Below are positions 1 through 8,702 of a DNA stretch of 64,000 nucleotides, piece by piece. Every line of letters begins with the position of its first letter. Position 1 is the stretch's first letter. Under the pieces are notes generated by a model, which was not told the DNA's origin, did no database searches, and saw nothing but the letters and a program-made list of their open reading frames with translations. Position numbers and translations under genes: made by a program. The stretch is taken from assembly GCF_030296615.1 (NCBI RefSeq), contig NZ_AP027733.1:310001-374000 (forward strand), written 5' to 3'. This DNA is from Frondihabitans sucicola. Its GTDB lineage: Bacteria; Actinomycetota; Actinomycetes; Actinomycetales; Microbacteriaceae.

Positions 1-522
1 GGAGAAGATGCTGGTCGGCTTCGCGATCAGCTCGACGGGAGCCTCGGGGTAGCAGACCGTGCACGCGCGCTCACCCGCGGCCGCGATGATCTCCAGCTCA
101 TCATGATCGCTCAGCTCGGGACGCCAGTGGAACCCGGTGTCCTGGCGGCACGTCGAGCACTCCATCGACGAGTGGACGTGGCCGCCCATGCTGCTGACGA
201 CGAGGAACGCGCGGGTCCAGCCGCCGCGGCGGATGAACTCGGCGTTGAACGGGGCGATCTCTGCGATGACGCGGGCAAGGTCGGCCTTGAGCTGCGCGAC
301 CTCGGCCGTCAGCTCGTCGAGTCGATCCTGGTTGTAGTAGTAGTGGCGGTAGGTCGGGTTCGCCGCCGACTGACGCTCCATCTCCTCCTTGGTGGAGGCG
401 AGATGCTTCACTGCGATGTCGAGCTTGTGCGCCATCGAATTGCGATCCGCGTACAGGGCTGCGAGCTGGGTGTCGATCTCGACGGGAGACTGCTCCGTGA
501 GCGTCTTCTCGGTGGTCTGCAT
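1..522 (-). CDS. Unknown protein with a two-CxxC zinc site (C-terminus outside window)
   Basis: The frame is open from the ATG at 522 to the window edge, giving at least 174 residues. The first 90 or so residues are polar and helical (coiled-coil-like, with a short Tyr-rich stretch HYYYN). The second half has a CSTC pair about 35 residues before a CTVC pair, the spacing of a small zinc ribbon. The start is fixed by the type A leader directly upstream, with GAGAGGA at ribosome-binding distance. I do not recognise the family; a nucleic-acid-binding or structural role is only a guess. Confidence 0.75.
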   Translation of the reverse strand, partial: MQTTEKTLTEQSPVEIDTQLAALYADRNSMAHKLDIAVKHLASTKEEMERQSAANPTYRHYYYNQDRLDELTAEVAQLKADLARVIAEIAPFNAEFIRRGGWTRAFLVVSSMGGHVHSSMECSTCRQDTGFHWRPELSDHDELEIIAAAGERACTVCYPEAPVELIAKPTSIFS

Positions 523-589
523 GATGTCCTCTCGGGCCCGTCCCTCAGGCCTCGATAGCTACAGTACATGCAATGTGGCAAAGCGTCAA
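523..589 (-). promoter_or_regulatory. Type A promoter and AGGGA hairpin leader
   Basis: On the minus strand TTGACG lies at 584-589 and TACTGT at 561-566. The leader hairpin pairs GGCCUG with CGGGCC (535-540 with 546-551) around the loop AGGGA and is followed by GAGAGGA before the ATG at 522. Same cassette as at 22 other genes. Confidence 0.85.
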
Positions 590-616
590 ATACTTCTTGA
601 CTCGTGCCGATGAGTG

Positions 617-632
617 CTCCCATCCCCGACCC
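617..632 (-). repeat. Intergenic GGGTCGGGGATGGGAG element, copy 1
   Basis: Exact copy on the minus strand, 17 bases beyond the terminator of the minus-strand gene that ends at 694. One of thirteen copies. Confidence 0.8.
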
Positions 633-648
633 TCTCGCCCCGACGAAC

Positions 649-682
649 GAAACCCCGGAGGCCGATGGGCGTCCGGGGTTTC
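649..682 (-). terminator. Intrinsic terminator-like hairpin
   Basis: An 11-bp perfect stem (GAAACCCCGGA with its complement) and a 12-base loop, just after the stop of the minus gene ending at 694. There is no long U tract, common in high-GC actinobacteria. Confidence 0.6.
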
Positions 683-693
683 GAGGGTGGCTG

Positions 694-1983
694 CTACGCG
701 CTGACGAGCGAGAGGTGAGTCGCGCCGATGGCGAGGGGCTCGGCAGCTCGGGCGATGTCCCAGGTGTTGAGGTCGAAGACCTGCGGGGGCTTGCCTTCGG
801 CGCCGAGGATGGCGAGGGAGGCGGTGGAGGCTTCGATGTCGAAGTCGACGAGGATGCCGGGCACGGGGACGGAGCCGAGGGTGAGCACGACGTCGTGGCC
901 CGTCATGCGGAGCAGCTCGACCTCCCTGCGCAGCTTGACATTCTCGGCGCCGACCTTCTCGATGGCGTCTTCGCGGTCGAGGCGGAGGCGACTGAGGTCG
1001 GCGCCCTGCTGTCCGATGAGCTGGTTCTGATCAATCTCGACGGTCTTGAGGCGGCTGATTTCGCGGGCGGCTTCGTCGAGCTGCGCTTCGAGGCCCGCGA
1101 TCTTCTCGTCGGCGGCGGCCTTGTCCGCGTTGCGGGCGATCTCTGCGTCGTGGAGCTGACCCTTGAGACGCTCTGCGCTGGCCTTGGCCTTGGCTACAGC
1201 GCGGCTGGCCTCCTCATCGGTGGCGGGGCGGACGGGTGCCGGTGCCGTCTCGCTGGACTGCTCGGTGGCGGGTGCACCGACGGCTCCGATGGGCTGGAGG
1301 CCTTCGTCGGAGTCCATGTCGAAGTTGAGGAAGAACGTGGGCCATCCGAGGCTGCGTCCGAGATCGCGGTTGGCCTGCTGGCTGGCGAACTGCGGGGTGC
1401 CCTCGGGGCTCATCGGCGGGCGCTGCGCGAGCTTCTTGTAGGCGGCAGCGATCGACTCGATGGTGGTGGGCTTGAGCTGGTCGGGCGCTGTGATCAGCAG
1501 ATGCCAGGTCTGGTCGGTGGTGATGCCGACCTCCTTGGCGACCTCGGAGGCGGCGTAACCGAGGGCGACGAGCCCGCGGAGGCGGCGGATGCTGGCGCGG
1601 GCGCTCAGCTTCGGAGTGGGCGGTGCGGGGGTGGCGACGACGGGGGCGTCGGGCTCTTCTGCGGACTTGGGGCGGAGGCCGGACGGGATGGTGGGGCGGC
1701 TTGGCAGTGCGGGCTCGGCCGGGGCCGTGGTCAGCGGGCGCTGGGTGTAGCTCGGGGCGGGCTTGGTGGCCTTCGCGTCCGTCTTCTTGGCGATCTCGGC
1801 GTTCGTGAGTCCGACGGCCGTGTCGGCTGCGGCCTCTGCGGCGAGACGCGCTGAGTTCTCGATGTCGACCTTGGAGCGGCGCCCGCGCTTGATCACTTCG
1901 CCGCGTGCGCGCCGCTCTTTGAGGTCGGCGGCTTTTTCGCGTCGGAGGATCGCGTCGGGGGTCATGAGTACTTCACGAGGCAC
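694..1983 (-). CDS. HTH and coiled-coil DNA-binding-like protein, paralog of 50553-51691
   Basis: 429 residues. The order is: basic N-terminus with the motif EVIKRGRRSK (about 28-37), a Pro/Ala linker, an HTH-like segment near 125-165 (GYAASEVAKEVGI), a GW-containing segment around 205, a coiled coil at about 260-340, and a small beta-rich C-terminus. The protein at 50553-51691 shares this plan, including EIKRGR near the N-terminus. I chose the GTG at 1983 rather than the ATG six codons later because GGAG precedes it and the paralog's start context is clearly homologous (TGGAGT then GTG or TTG). The palindrome TAGCA-N3-TGCTA lies just upstream of both genes, so autoregulation is likely. It could be a global repressor or a nucleoid or partition factor; this is inference. 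Confidence 0.75.
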   Translation of the reverse strand: MPREVLMTPDAILRREKAADLKERRARGEVIKRGRRSKVDIENSARLAAEAAADTAVGLTNAEIAKKTDAKATKPAPSYTQRPLTTAPAEPALPSRPTIPSGLRPKSAEEPDAPVVATPAPPTPKLSARASIRRLRGLVALGYAASEVAKEVGITTDQTWHLLITAPDQLKPTTIESIAAAYKKLAQRPPMSPEGTPQFASQQANRDLGRSLGWPTFFLNFDMDSDEGLQPIGAVGAPATEQSSETAPAPVRPATDEEASRAVAKAKASAERLKGQLHDAEIARNADKAAADEKIAGLEAQLDEAAREISRLKTVEIDQNQLIGQQGADLSRLRLDREDAIEKVGAENVKLRREVELLRMTGHDVVLTLGSVPVPGILVDFDIEASTASLAILGAEGKPPQVFDLNTWDIARAAEPLAIGATHLSLVSA

Positions 1984-2004
1984 GGCAACTCCAGAGGTCG
2001 TCTT

Positions 2005-2025
2005 CTTAGCAACATGCTACACTAA
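2005..2025. promoter_or_regulatory. TAGCA-N3-TGCTA operator (2007-2019)
   Basis: A perfect inverted repeat TAGCA-ACA-TGCTA. Read on the minus strand it aligns base for base with the region upstream of the paralogous gene at 50553. Read on the plus strand it contains the TACACT -10 used by the other members of this site family. Confidence 0.75.
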
Positions 2026-2079
2026 AGCGCCTCCGATCGGGAAGATCGACACGCTCGCAATCTGCTCGCCTACGAGCGA

Positions 2080-2147
2080 AAGTGACGAATGTCGGAGGCC
2101 ATGTGTACTGTACGAATTAGCCCGAGGGACGGGCCCGAGAGGACACC
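2080..2147 (+). promoter_or_regulatory. Type A promoter and AGGGA hairpin leader
   Basis: GTGACG at 2082-2087 and TACTGT at 2106-2111 (18-base spacer). The spacer carries the conserved box AATGTCGGAGGC. Hairpin GCCCG/CGGGC at 2120-2134 with loop AGGGA, then GAGAGGA before the ATG at 2148. Confidence 0.88.
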
Positions 2148-2453
2148 ATGACCACCACGACCGAGACCACCACTCCAACCGTAACGGCACCGCGCATCAC
2201 CGCGACCGTCTACTTCCAGGTGTGGCAGAACAACTACGCCGTCACCGTCGACCAGGCCACGTTCGACGCGACGAGCCTCTACGAGGCCATGAGCGTCAAG
2301 GACCGTGCCGCGATCGAGGACAACCGCGACTCCTCCGACAACATCTACCTCGACGCCGTGGAGCGAGGCCTCGTCGCCGCGTGGCACGACCGCCCCTTCT
2401 ACGTCGACATCGCCGACGCCATCGAGGAGTACCTGGAGGCCAAGGCCGCATGA
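2148..2453 (+). CDS. Unknown 101-residue protein
   Basis: Thr-rich N-terminus (about 20 residues) followed by a compact acidic alpha/beta region (TVYFQVWQNNYAVTVD near residue 20). No recognisable domain, signal peptide or membrane segment. The start follows a type A leader. It overlaps the next gene by four bases (ATGA), so the two are very likely translationally coupled and may act together. Confidence 0.8.
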   Translation: MTTTTETTTPTVTAPRITATVYFQVWQNNYAVTVDQATFDATSLYEAMSVKDRAAIEDNRDSSDNIYLDAVERGLVAAWHDRPFYVDIADAIEEYLEAKAA

Positions 2454-3148
2454 CCAACACCACCCGCCCCGAGGCGACCTTCGACCGCGACGGTTACCCC
2501 ACCGAGGAGGCCCTCGACGCGATCCTGACCTTCGAGGGCACGGCCGCGGAGTTCGTCTTCTTCACCCAGCGGCTCTACCGCAACGGCGCCGTCGAGATCG
2601 AAGCCGTCACGGACGACCTCGGCCGAGACGCCTTCCGAATCCGCTACGTCACGCTCGGATGGTCCGGCTGCGAGAGCGTCATGAGTGCCATCAAGTACAC
2701 CCTGTTCATGCACTTCTGGCGGAAGTCCGAGGCGGGCGGCCTCGACGTCTTCGAGGTCCACCGCGACCAGTGGAACACCAACCCTGGCTTCTGGGGAGAC
2801 TTCCGCCGCAAGGACGGGGCCAGCCCCGCCGAGGGCGCGGAGCTGGACCACCGCGTCGAACTCGCCCACGCCCGCAAGCGCGCCCTCCTGCTGGCCGCGA
2901 ACCTCATCGAGGACGCCGTGCAAGCAGGTGATGACGTGCCGACGGCGACCGGAGCTGTCCGCGCCAAGGCGTACGACGAGATCATCGCCTTCTCGGAGCG
3001 CGTCGACCTGCCCGCCACGGACCTCGCCGACGACCTCACCTCGCGCTTTGACGCGCTCTGCCGCCTCCTGGAGGCCGAGGGCCACCTGACGCCTCTCGGC
3101 ACGCGCCAGATCAAGGCCACCCTCGCCGACAGCATCGACAAGCACTGA
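2450..3148 (+). CDS. Unknown 232-residue protein
   Basis: Second gene of the 2148 operon, starting inside the stop codon of the first. Residues 1-100 look alpha/beta with a conserved-looking GWSGCESVM segment; the C-terminal half is mostly helical and charged. Soluble, no cysteine cluster. The sequence resembles phage or plasmid proteins of unknown function in style, but I recognise no family. A further gene follows 14 bases downstream, so this is probably a three-gene operon. Confidence 0.8.
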   Translation: MTNTTRPEATFDRDGYPTEEALDAILTFEGTAAEFVFFTQRLYRNGAVEIEAVTDDLGRDAFRIRYVTLGWSGCESVMSAIKYTLFMHFWRKSEAGGLDVFEVHRDQWNTNPGFWGDFRRKDGASPAEGAELDHRVELAHARKRALLLAANLIEDAVQAGDDVPTATGAVRAKAYDEIIAFSERVDLPATDLADDLTSRFDALCRLLEAEGHLTPLGTRQIKATLADSIDKH

Positions 3149-3162
3149 CCTGGAGCACGCCA

Positions 3163-3940
3163 TGACCAACGACATCCTGGAGGCCCACGGCGGCCTCCGC
3201 ACCGAGCTGGGCGACTGGTTCCCCGTGGTGGAAGCCACCGGCGTGCCGGTCCCCGGACCACGATCCTTCCCGCGAACGGCCACGACCTGTTCGCCCTTTT
3301 CGACGTGGTGACCGAGCCCAGCGTCGAGGCGCTGGCGAAGAGCGTCGTCCAGGCGGCCGAGGGCTACGGGTTCCCGGCGTTCGTCCGCACCGGGCTGCTC
3401 AGCGCGAAGCACAACTGGAAGTGGACGCCGTGCCTGACTCGCGCCGACGACGTGATGCGGACGCTCTACGGGCTGACAGAGATGCAGGAGATGGCGTGGC
3501 TGCCGCCGGTCGAGAACATCGTCGTCCGGGAGATGCTCCCGACGTTCCCGCTGTTCCACGCCTTCGAGGACATGCCGATCACGCTGGAGCGCCGCTACTT
3601 CATCGACGGTGGCAAGGTCGTCGACCGCCAGCCGTACTGGCCGATCTCCGCCATCGAGGGGCACGTCGAGGACATCGAGGACCACGAGGTCGTCGCCGAC
3701 TGGAAGGACCGCCTCATCGAGGCCAGCCGCGAGTCGAGCGAGGAGGTCGCGTTGCTCACTGGGTACGCCGAGCGCCTCGCCGCCGTGATGCCGGGCGCCT
3801 GGAGCGTCGACTTCCTCTTCACTGAGCGCGGCTGGTTCTTCATCGACGCCGCCTGGGCCGAGACCTCGTACGTCGTCACGGACGCAGACCGGAGGGCGCT
3901 CGGGATGCCGCTGCGGCCCGCGATCCTCCCGCCCGTATAG
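3163..3940 (+). CDS. ATP-grasp-like protein, interrupted by a one-base frameshift
   Basis: The ATG at 3163 opens a frame that runs to about 3258, where one C appears to be missing from a GTCCCC run. Shifting frame gives a continuous protein of about 258 residues ending at 3940. The joined sequence has features of ATP-grasp enzymes: a TTILPANG strand, a basic RTGLLSAKHNWKW segment, a central EMLPTFPLFHAF stretch, and a C-terminal segment WSVDFLFTERGWFFIDAAW in which Asp and Glu could bind Mg-ATP. The family call is from motif style only. The break is probably sequencing error; otherwise the gene is a pseudogene. Confidence 0.5.
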
Positions 3941-4033
3941 AAGGCGCTATCGCCGCGACGACCTGGTGTCGTCGATCTCAGAATCGAGGGGCATGCCCCC
4001 TGGCTCAACCTGATGCTTCTCGACGACCTCGGG

Positions 4034-4773
4034 CTAGCAGGCGCCCGGAGCGATGCCGGAGTCGGAGATATAGTGCCAGGTCTGTCCGGGGACCTGCGAG
4101 GAGGAGCCGTTCAGGCAGAAGGCGTCGGGCGTGTAGCTCGTTGTCGGGGCCATCGCCCAGGTGACGCCAGCCGTCCCGACCGTGTAGTAGATGAGCCCGG
4201 CGGCCGAGCCGGTGACCTTGATGCCGAAGTGTGTGCCTTCGTTGATCGGGTAGGCGTACGGCGCCGTGAAGGGGGCGGGCGTGTAGACGAGAACATGCGT
4301 CTGAAGGGCCGTGCGCAGCTCGGGCGCGAGGCCGCTGTACCCGAGGGCCTTGAATGCGGCGTCGAGCAGGTCGGCACCCTTGGTGCCGAAGTAGTACTGG
4401 CCCCCGTGCTGCTCTGTCCGTTCATGTCGGTGATGTTGACGGGCTGGCCGGTGTTGACCTGGAGGAGGTTCATCACGGCGCCGAGGCCATAAGGGTCCGA
4501 CGAGGGGTCGCTGATCGTGACGTCCTTGCTCGTCTTGAACGACGGGAGCGTCTGCGGGTACGCCTGGTCCGTGACGTAGACGCCCTCCATCGCCAGCGCG
4601 GCGTTGTGCAGGTCGTTCTGCACGTTGGACACCGCGGCCTTCTGTCGGTACTGGTTGAACTGCGGGATCGCGGCCAGAGTCAGCAGAGCAGCGATGGCCA
4701 TGTAGGCCAGCAGCTCGATGAAGGAGAAGCCGGAGTCGCTGGGGCGGCGACGGAGAGCGCGGGACGTGGACAT
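4034..4773 (-). CDS. Type IV-like prepilin, interrupted by a one-base frameshift
   Basis: A short positive leader ends in Gly before FSFIELLAYMAIAALLTLA, the class III prepilin signature (cleavage after Gly, Glu at +5, then a roughly 20-residue hydrophobic helix), followed by IPQFNQYRQKA. The globular part ends with two Cys about 20 residues apart, the last at the very C-terminus, as in disulfide-closed minor pilins. The frame breaks at about 4402 in a G5 run; the second frame runs to the stop at 4034 and aligns with the C-terminus of the prepilin at 6668-7423. It would need a prepilin peptidase; none is in the window. Confidence 0.8.
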
Positions 4774-4876
4774 GGGAGCCTCGGGGATCATTCGGGAGTG
4801 GATGCTCCCACCGTGCCAATCCGCACGGAGGCGAATCATGCCCCCGTTCGAGGCGTCGATACCCGATTTCATGGCG

Positions 4877-4942
4877 TTGACGAGAGGCCACTGAGCATGT
4901 ACTGTAGAAGGCGCGCTGAGGGACAGTGCGCGAGAGGACACC
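4877..4942 (+). promoter_or_regulatory. Type A promoter and AGGGA hairpin leader
   Basis: TTGACG at 4877-4882 and TACTGT at 4900-4905 with a 17-base spacer. Eight-bp stem GCGCGCUG with CAGUGCGC (4911-4918 with 4924-4931) around AGGGA. GAGAGGA precedes the ATG at 4943. Confidence 0.88.
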
Positions 4943-5530
4943 ATGAAGACCACCGACCTGACCCCCGGCGTCGTCTACGCCATGCAGCGCCGCAGCTACG
5001 GAACCCCGACGCCCGTCGCCGTCATCGACGTGACACGCCCCGTGAGCCTGAGCAGGCCGAGGTATTCGTTCCTGGGCACGACAGCCGCCTATGCGATCGA
5101 CGAGCAGAGCGCGCCGTCGGCACGCACCTACCTCGCCGTCACGGCGGCCAACTTCGACGACCTCGCGAAGGGCCTACCCAAGGCCGCGAAGCTCACGGTC
5201 GACGCCCTGCTCGGGCCCGAAGCTGACGTGGACAAGAAGGCACCCAAGGGCCTCTCCATCACCACCATCCGCCCCCGCGACATCACGTCCACGTGGGCCG
5301 ACTACCTCGAACAGGAGCGCAACGAGAAGGAAGCCCGGGAGCGGGCGCAGATCGCCCGCGAAGCACTGGAGGGCCTCCAGCGTCGCCAGGCCGCTGCGAT
5401 CACCGTGGCACTCCAGGAGCGCGGCCTCACCGCCGAGCGTTGGCGCGGCGACGTCCGTCTGCACGAGGGCTCCGCGGCGATGGACTACGCGGTGCTGCTG
5501 CGCCTGCTCGGCATCGACCCCGTGGAGTAG
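4943..5530 (+). CDS. Unknown 195-residue protein, tandem paralog of 5534-6121
   Basis: Begins MKTTDLTPGVVYA; the next gene begins VKIKDISPGVVYA. Both continue with a beta-rich region of about 85 residues, then a segment ending in TW-(A/P)-(D/E)YL-Q(E/Q)E, then a helical Arg/Glu-rich stretch and a short C-terminal fold. Soluble. Function unknown; the tandem duplication with the same leader suggests they form a heteromer or act on related targets. Confidence 0.8.
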   Translation: MKTTDLTPGVVYAMQRRSYGTPTPVAVIDVTRPVSLSRPRYSFLGTTAAYAIDEQSAPSARTYLAVTAANFDDLAKGLPKAAKLTVDALLGPEADVDKKAPKGLSITTIRPRDITSTWADYLEQERNEKEARERAQIAREALEGLQRRQAAAITVALQERGLTAERWRGDVRLHEGSAAMDYAVLLRLLGIDPVE

Positions 5531-5533
5531 CCG

Positions 5534-6121
5534 GTGAAGATCAAGGACATCAGCCCAGGAGTCGTCTACGCCACGGGGCGTGGCGATTTCGTGCACGCCG
5601 AGCCGCGAGTCCTGGTCGACACGGCGCACCCGGTACGCTCGCGTATCTCGCACTGGGCGAGCCGCAGCGATACCGACGCCTTCGAGGCGGACGACTCCGC
5701 GAAGGGCGCCGCCGCCCAGTACCTCGCCTTCGCAGGGACGGCTGACATGCTCGGGCGCCACCTCCCGACCCTCAGCGCCTTCACGCTCGAAGACTTCATC
5801 GGACCCATACGTGCCGCCAGCGCGAAGCTCCCCGCGGGCATCTCGCTCGTCACCCTCAGTTCGGCGGCCGTCGTCGCCACGTGGCCCGAGTACCTCGCCC
5901 AGCAGGAGCGCGATCGCATCGCCATCGAGCATCGTCTCGATCGCGAGAGTGATCTGAGAGCGCAGGCCGCGCGAAATGCGGCCACCCTTGCCGAAGCGCT
6001 TCGCCTACGGGGTATCCCGACGGTCGACGAGGTGACGATCAGCCCGTTCACCCCGAGCGCGACGCTCAGTCACGCTGCTCTCGCGAGCCTCCTCGGAGTC
6101 GAGCTTGACCTCGGTGAATGA
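5534..6121 (+). CDS. Unknown 195-residue protein, tandem paralog of 4943-5530
   Basis: The GTG start lies three bases after the upstream stop; it has no leader of its own, so it is read from the upstream type A promoter. Same length and domain order as its neighbour: SPGVVYA near the N-terminus, LPAGISLVTL and TWPEYLAQQE in the middle, a helical Arg-rich segment, and a C-terminal ASLLGVELD. The divergence between the copies indicates an old duplication. Confidence 0.78.
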   Translation: MKIKDISPGVVYATGRGDFVHAEPRVLVDTAHPVRSRISHWASRSDTDAFEADDSAKGAAAQYLAFAGTADMLGRHLPTLSAFTLEDFIGPIRAASAKLPAGISLVTLSSAAVVATWPEYLAQQERDRIAIEHRLDRESDLRAQAARNAATLAEALRLRGIPTVDEVTISPFTPSATLSHAALASLLGVELDLGE

Positions 6122-6242
6122 GCGCGACGCGCTTCTGTGCCGTCCCGATCTGAACGCCGCGCTGCACCTCGAAGCGCCCGATGTCAGAGTGCCCCGGTAC
6201 GGTCTCCATCATCCACATCCGAGGGGGCGCTCATGGCACTGA
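6114..6242 (+). CDS. Possible small protein (42 residues)
   Basis: The GTG at 6114 overlaps the upstream stop, and the frame runs to 6242, overlapping the next start at 6233. The position suits a coupled small gene, but there is no clear ribosome binding site and the composition (His/Pro/Arg at the end) is not distinctive. Low confidence. Confidence 0.25.
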   Translation: MNERDALLCRPDLNAALHLEAPDVRVPRYGLHHPHPRGRSWH

Positions 6243-6646
6243 AGTTCGAGGTCTGCACGGTCTGCCAGGAGGACCATGCGGTCCGAGCCGACGGCCACAT
6301 GTCAATCCACACCGACCGCGCCGGGCAGCGGTGCGCAGGGTCAGGACCCACTGCGGTCGAGATCGCCGAGCGTCATCGGATCGACGAGGCCCGAGCGGCG
6401 GCCGACCGGCTCCACCGTCAAGCGGAAGAGGCCGTCGCCGCCCGAACTGAGCCGCGCCCGAAGCTTCGAGGCAAGGCTCTCGACGACGACCCTGAACTCC
6501 AGGAGGCGTTCGGCTACGCCAACGACTTCCGGCACGGCGTGGCCGACAAGGCGGAACCAGCACGATTCGATCGCCGCATCTACGCAGTCAGCGGCGCCCG
6601 CGAGGTGCGCGGCGGGTTGCCGACACTTGGTCGCGGGCGCCGCTGA
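6233..6646 (+). CDS. Zinc-ribbon-like protein of unknown function
   Basis: 137 residues. The N-terminus has CTVC, then DGHMSIH and CAGSG about 25 residues later, a Cys2-His-Cys arrangement common in small actinophage and plasmid zinc-binding proteins. The middle is a charged helix; the C-terminus is basic. GAGGGGG lies eight bases before the ATG. It probably belongs to the 4943 operon. Confidence 0.7.
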   Translation: MALKFEVCTVCQEDHAVRADGHMSIHTDRAGQRCAGSGPTAVEIAERHRIDEARAAADRLHRQAEEAVAARTEPRPKLRGKALDDDPELQEAFGYANDFRHGVADKAEPARFDRRIYAVSGAREVRGGLPTLGRGRR

Positions 6647-6667
6647 TGGGTGCGTCTTGGCTATCGG

Positions 6668-7423
6668 TTAGGAGCAGACGCCCGGAGCCATGCCCGCGCG
6701 CGAGTCGTAGTGGTAGCTCTGTCCGGCGGCCTGCGAGGACACCCCGTTGAGGCAGAACGTGTCAGCGCCCGCGGACGCCTTGGCGATCGCGGCTTCCCAG
6801 GTCGTGCCGGTGATGTCGTAGGCGTAGACGATGGGGTCGGTGGTCTGCGTTCCGGAGGCCTGGTCGCCGATGGAGTCGGCAAGAGCCTTCGGCCCGGACT
6901 GGCCGACGGTCACTGTGCCGCCGGTGTTCGCGACGCCCTGTGGGAACGACAGGAGGGCAGCCTCGTCAGCGGCGCTCAGTGACTGACCCCTGGCGTTGTC
7001 GGTCATGAACTTCTTGACCGCGGATACGCCCTCGGGGCCGTAGTAGTACGGCTGCGCCGAGACGTTGGAGCGGCCGCCGTTGTAGGCGACTGCCACGGGC
7101 GTTCCCGTGTTGACCTTGAAGACGGCGAAGGCCTTCGCGACCTCGCTGGCATTGGCGATCGAGACGGTGACGTCCTTGCTGGCGGCTTGGGCGGGCAGCA
7201 CTGCCGGGTAGCCCGTGGCGGGGTCGTAGGCAGCCTCCATCGTCATCGCGGAGTTGTGGAGGTCGTTCTCGACATTCGAGATCGCGGCCTTCTGTCGGTA
7301 CTGGTTGAACTGCGGGATGGCCGCGAGGATGAGGAGCGCGGCGATAGCCATGTAGGCCAGCAGCTCGATGAACGAGAAGCCGTTGTCGCGGGGCTGGCGG
7401 GACGGGGTGAACGAGTGCATCAT
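6668..7423 (-). CDS. Type IV-like prepilin
   Basis: 251 residues. Leader peptide of 15 residues ending in Gly, then FSFIELLAYMAIAALLILA and IPQFNQYRQKA: a standard prepilin cleavage site, Glu5 and hydrophobic helix. The globular domain has a long variable centre and ends with two Cys about 25 residues apart, matching the C-terminus of the broken prepilin at 4034-4773. GAGGA precedes the ATG. After cleavage the helix would sit in the membrane and pack into a pilus or pseudopilus core. No assembly ATPase, platform protein or peptidase is visible nearby. Confidence 0.85.
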   Translation of the reverse strand: MMHSFTPSRQPRDNGFSFIELLAYMAIAALLILAAIPQFNQYRQKAAISNVENDLHNSAMTMEAAYDPATGYPAVLPAQAASKDVTVSIANASEVAKAFAVFKVNTGTPVAVAYNGGRSNVSAQPYYYGPEGVSAVKKFMTDNARGQSLSAADEAALLSFPQGVANTGGTVTVGQSGPKALADSIGDQASGTQTTDPIVYAYDITGTTWEAAIAKASAGADTFCLNGVSSQAAGQSYHYDSRAGMAPGVCS

Positions 7424-7549
7424 GGTGGGTCCTCAGGGGAGCTGGGTGGCGGGGTAGCTCACGCTCTCAGGCCCCACGGATGGTACTCACGCCCCCGTTC
7501 GAGTCAGTTCACCCTCTTTTCAGGCGTGCCTGCCAGCCTCCGGCCCGCC

Positions 7550-7565
7550 CTCCCATCCCCGACCC
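7550..7565 (-). repeat. Intergenic GGGTCGGGGATGGGAG element, copy 2
   Basis: Exact copy on the minus strand, in the gap between the divergent genes 6668-7423 and 7678-8576. Here it is upstream of the minus gene rather than after a terminator. Confidence 0.75.
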
Positions 7566-7599
7566 ACAGGCGCGACGGTCGCACCACCAGTCCGCTCTG

Positions 7600-7677
7600 T
7601 GACGAATGTCGGTGGCTCCATGTACCGTAGGTTTCAGATCGAAAGGCCCCGAGGGACGGGGCTACGAGAGGAACCCA
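7600..7677 (+). promoter_or_regulatory. Type A promoter and AGGGA hairpin leader
   Basis: TGACGAATGTCGGTGGC box from 7600 and -10 TACCGT at 7623-7628. Stem GCCCCG/CGGGGC (7646-7651 with 7657-7662), loop AGGGA. The leader contains CGAGAGGAACC, the exact complement of a segment of the putative RNA at 40074-40474. Confidence 0.88.
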
Positions 7678-8576
7678 TGAGCACCCGCACCTACATCGGC
7701 CAGGCCGACATGAAGACCGCCACCTGGAACGCCGTCTACGTCCACATGGACGGCAACCCGCTCTCGATACTGCCGACACTCGGAGCATTCCTGGCCCGCA
7801 CCGGAAGCGTCGACGGCGTGATGGGCCTGCTCACCACCGGCGGCGCGACGCACTGGTCGTCCATCAACCACGAGCAGATCGACCCCGCCGACTACTTCCC
7901 CGTCAAGCCCGAGTGGGCCAAGGCCCCCTTCCGCTCCAACGAACGCCGCGCCTGGAACTGGTTCCAGTACCAGGACGGCACGAGCGAGATCGCCGTGGGC
8001 GGCGTCGGCGTCAACTTCCACGTCGATGGCATCGAGGCTCCGAGCGGCACCCTCCACGAGGGTCGCACCGAAAGCGAGAACGCTCCCTCCGACGCGGAGT
8101 GGGCGTACATCTTCACCAGCACCGAGCTGGTCATCCTCATGCCAAAAGCGTTCATGGAGGAGAACACGATGATCGAGGTCGACCGAGTGCCCCTCGCCGA
8201 CCTGGCAACCCTCTCCCCCGAGCGCATGGCCGAGATCAACTACGGCCCCGAGTTCGAGCGCACGAACCCCTACGCCTGGGCGATCGACAGCACCGTGCCG
8301 GAGGGCTCGCGGAACCTGACGGCTCGCACGTGGCTGGGCCTGGACCCACTGACGCCGGACGATGCTACGGGGCTCCGCTACGGCAAGTCGGGCATGTTCT
8401 ACAAGTTCACCGGCTCGTCCACCTCGGACGGTCGCACCCGCACCGTCACGACCGAGACGGCGGATGGACGTCGCGTCGACATCAAGCTGCCGCTGGTCGA
8501 CTGGTCGCTCAAGAGCGCACCGAAGGGTGCGGAGTTCGTCTACCCCGCGACGAAGTTCGACATGGTCGTCGCCTAG
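7678..8576 (+). CDS. Unknown 299-residue protein
   Basis: Soluble, aromatic-rich, alpha/beta. Recognisable stretches include RAWNWFQYQDG near residue 100 and WAYIFTSTELVILMPK near 143. No cysteine cluster, no membrane segment, no catalytic motif that I recognise. It stands alone behind a type A leader and is followed by a terminator, so it is a single-gene unit. Confidence 0.8.
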
Positions 8577-8592
8577 CTCGACGGAGAGGGAC

Positions 8593-8616
8593 GAGGGCTA
8601 CCTTCGGGTGGCCCTC
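8593..8616 (+). terminator. Intrinsic terminator
   Basis: Hairpin GAGGGC...GCCCTC with an inner ACC/GGT pairing, followed by TTCTTTGT, 17 bases after the stop at 8576. Confidence 0.7.
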
Positions 8617-8644
8617 TTCTTTGTCGTCACGGGCGGTGGCAAGG

Positions 8645-8660
8645 GGGTCGGGGATGGGAG
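8645..8660 (+). repeat. Intergenic GGGTCGGGGATGGGAG element, copy 3
   Basis: Exact copy on the plus strand, 28 bases past the terminator of 7678-8576. Confidence 0.8.
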
Positions 8661-8668
8661 CACGAGCC

Positions 8669-8696
8669 TGGGGCGGAGGTGGTGACCCTCCGCCCC
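8669..8696 (-). terminator. Terminator-like hairpin
   Basis: Stem TGGGGCGGAGG with its near-perfect complement around a short loop, between the convergent genes ending at 8576 and 8703. Confidence 0.55.
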
Positions 8697-8702
8697 AGCG
8701 GG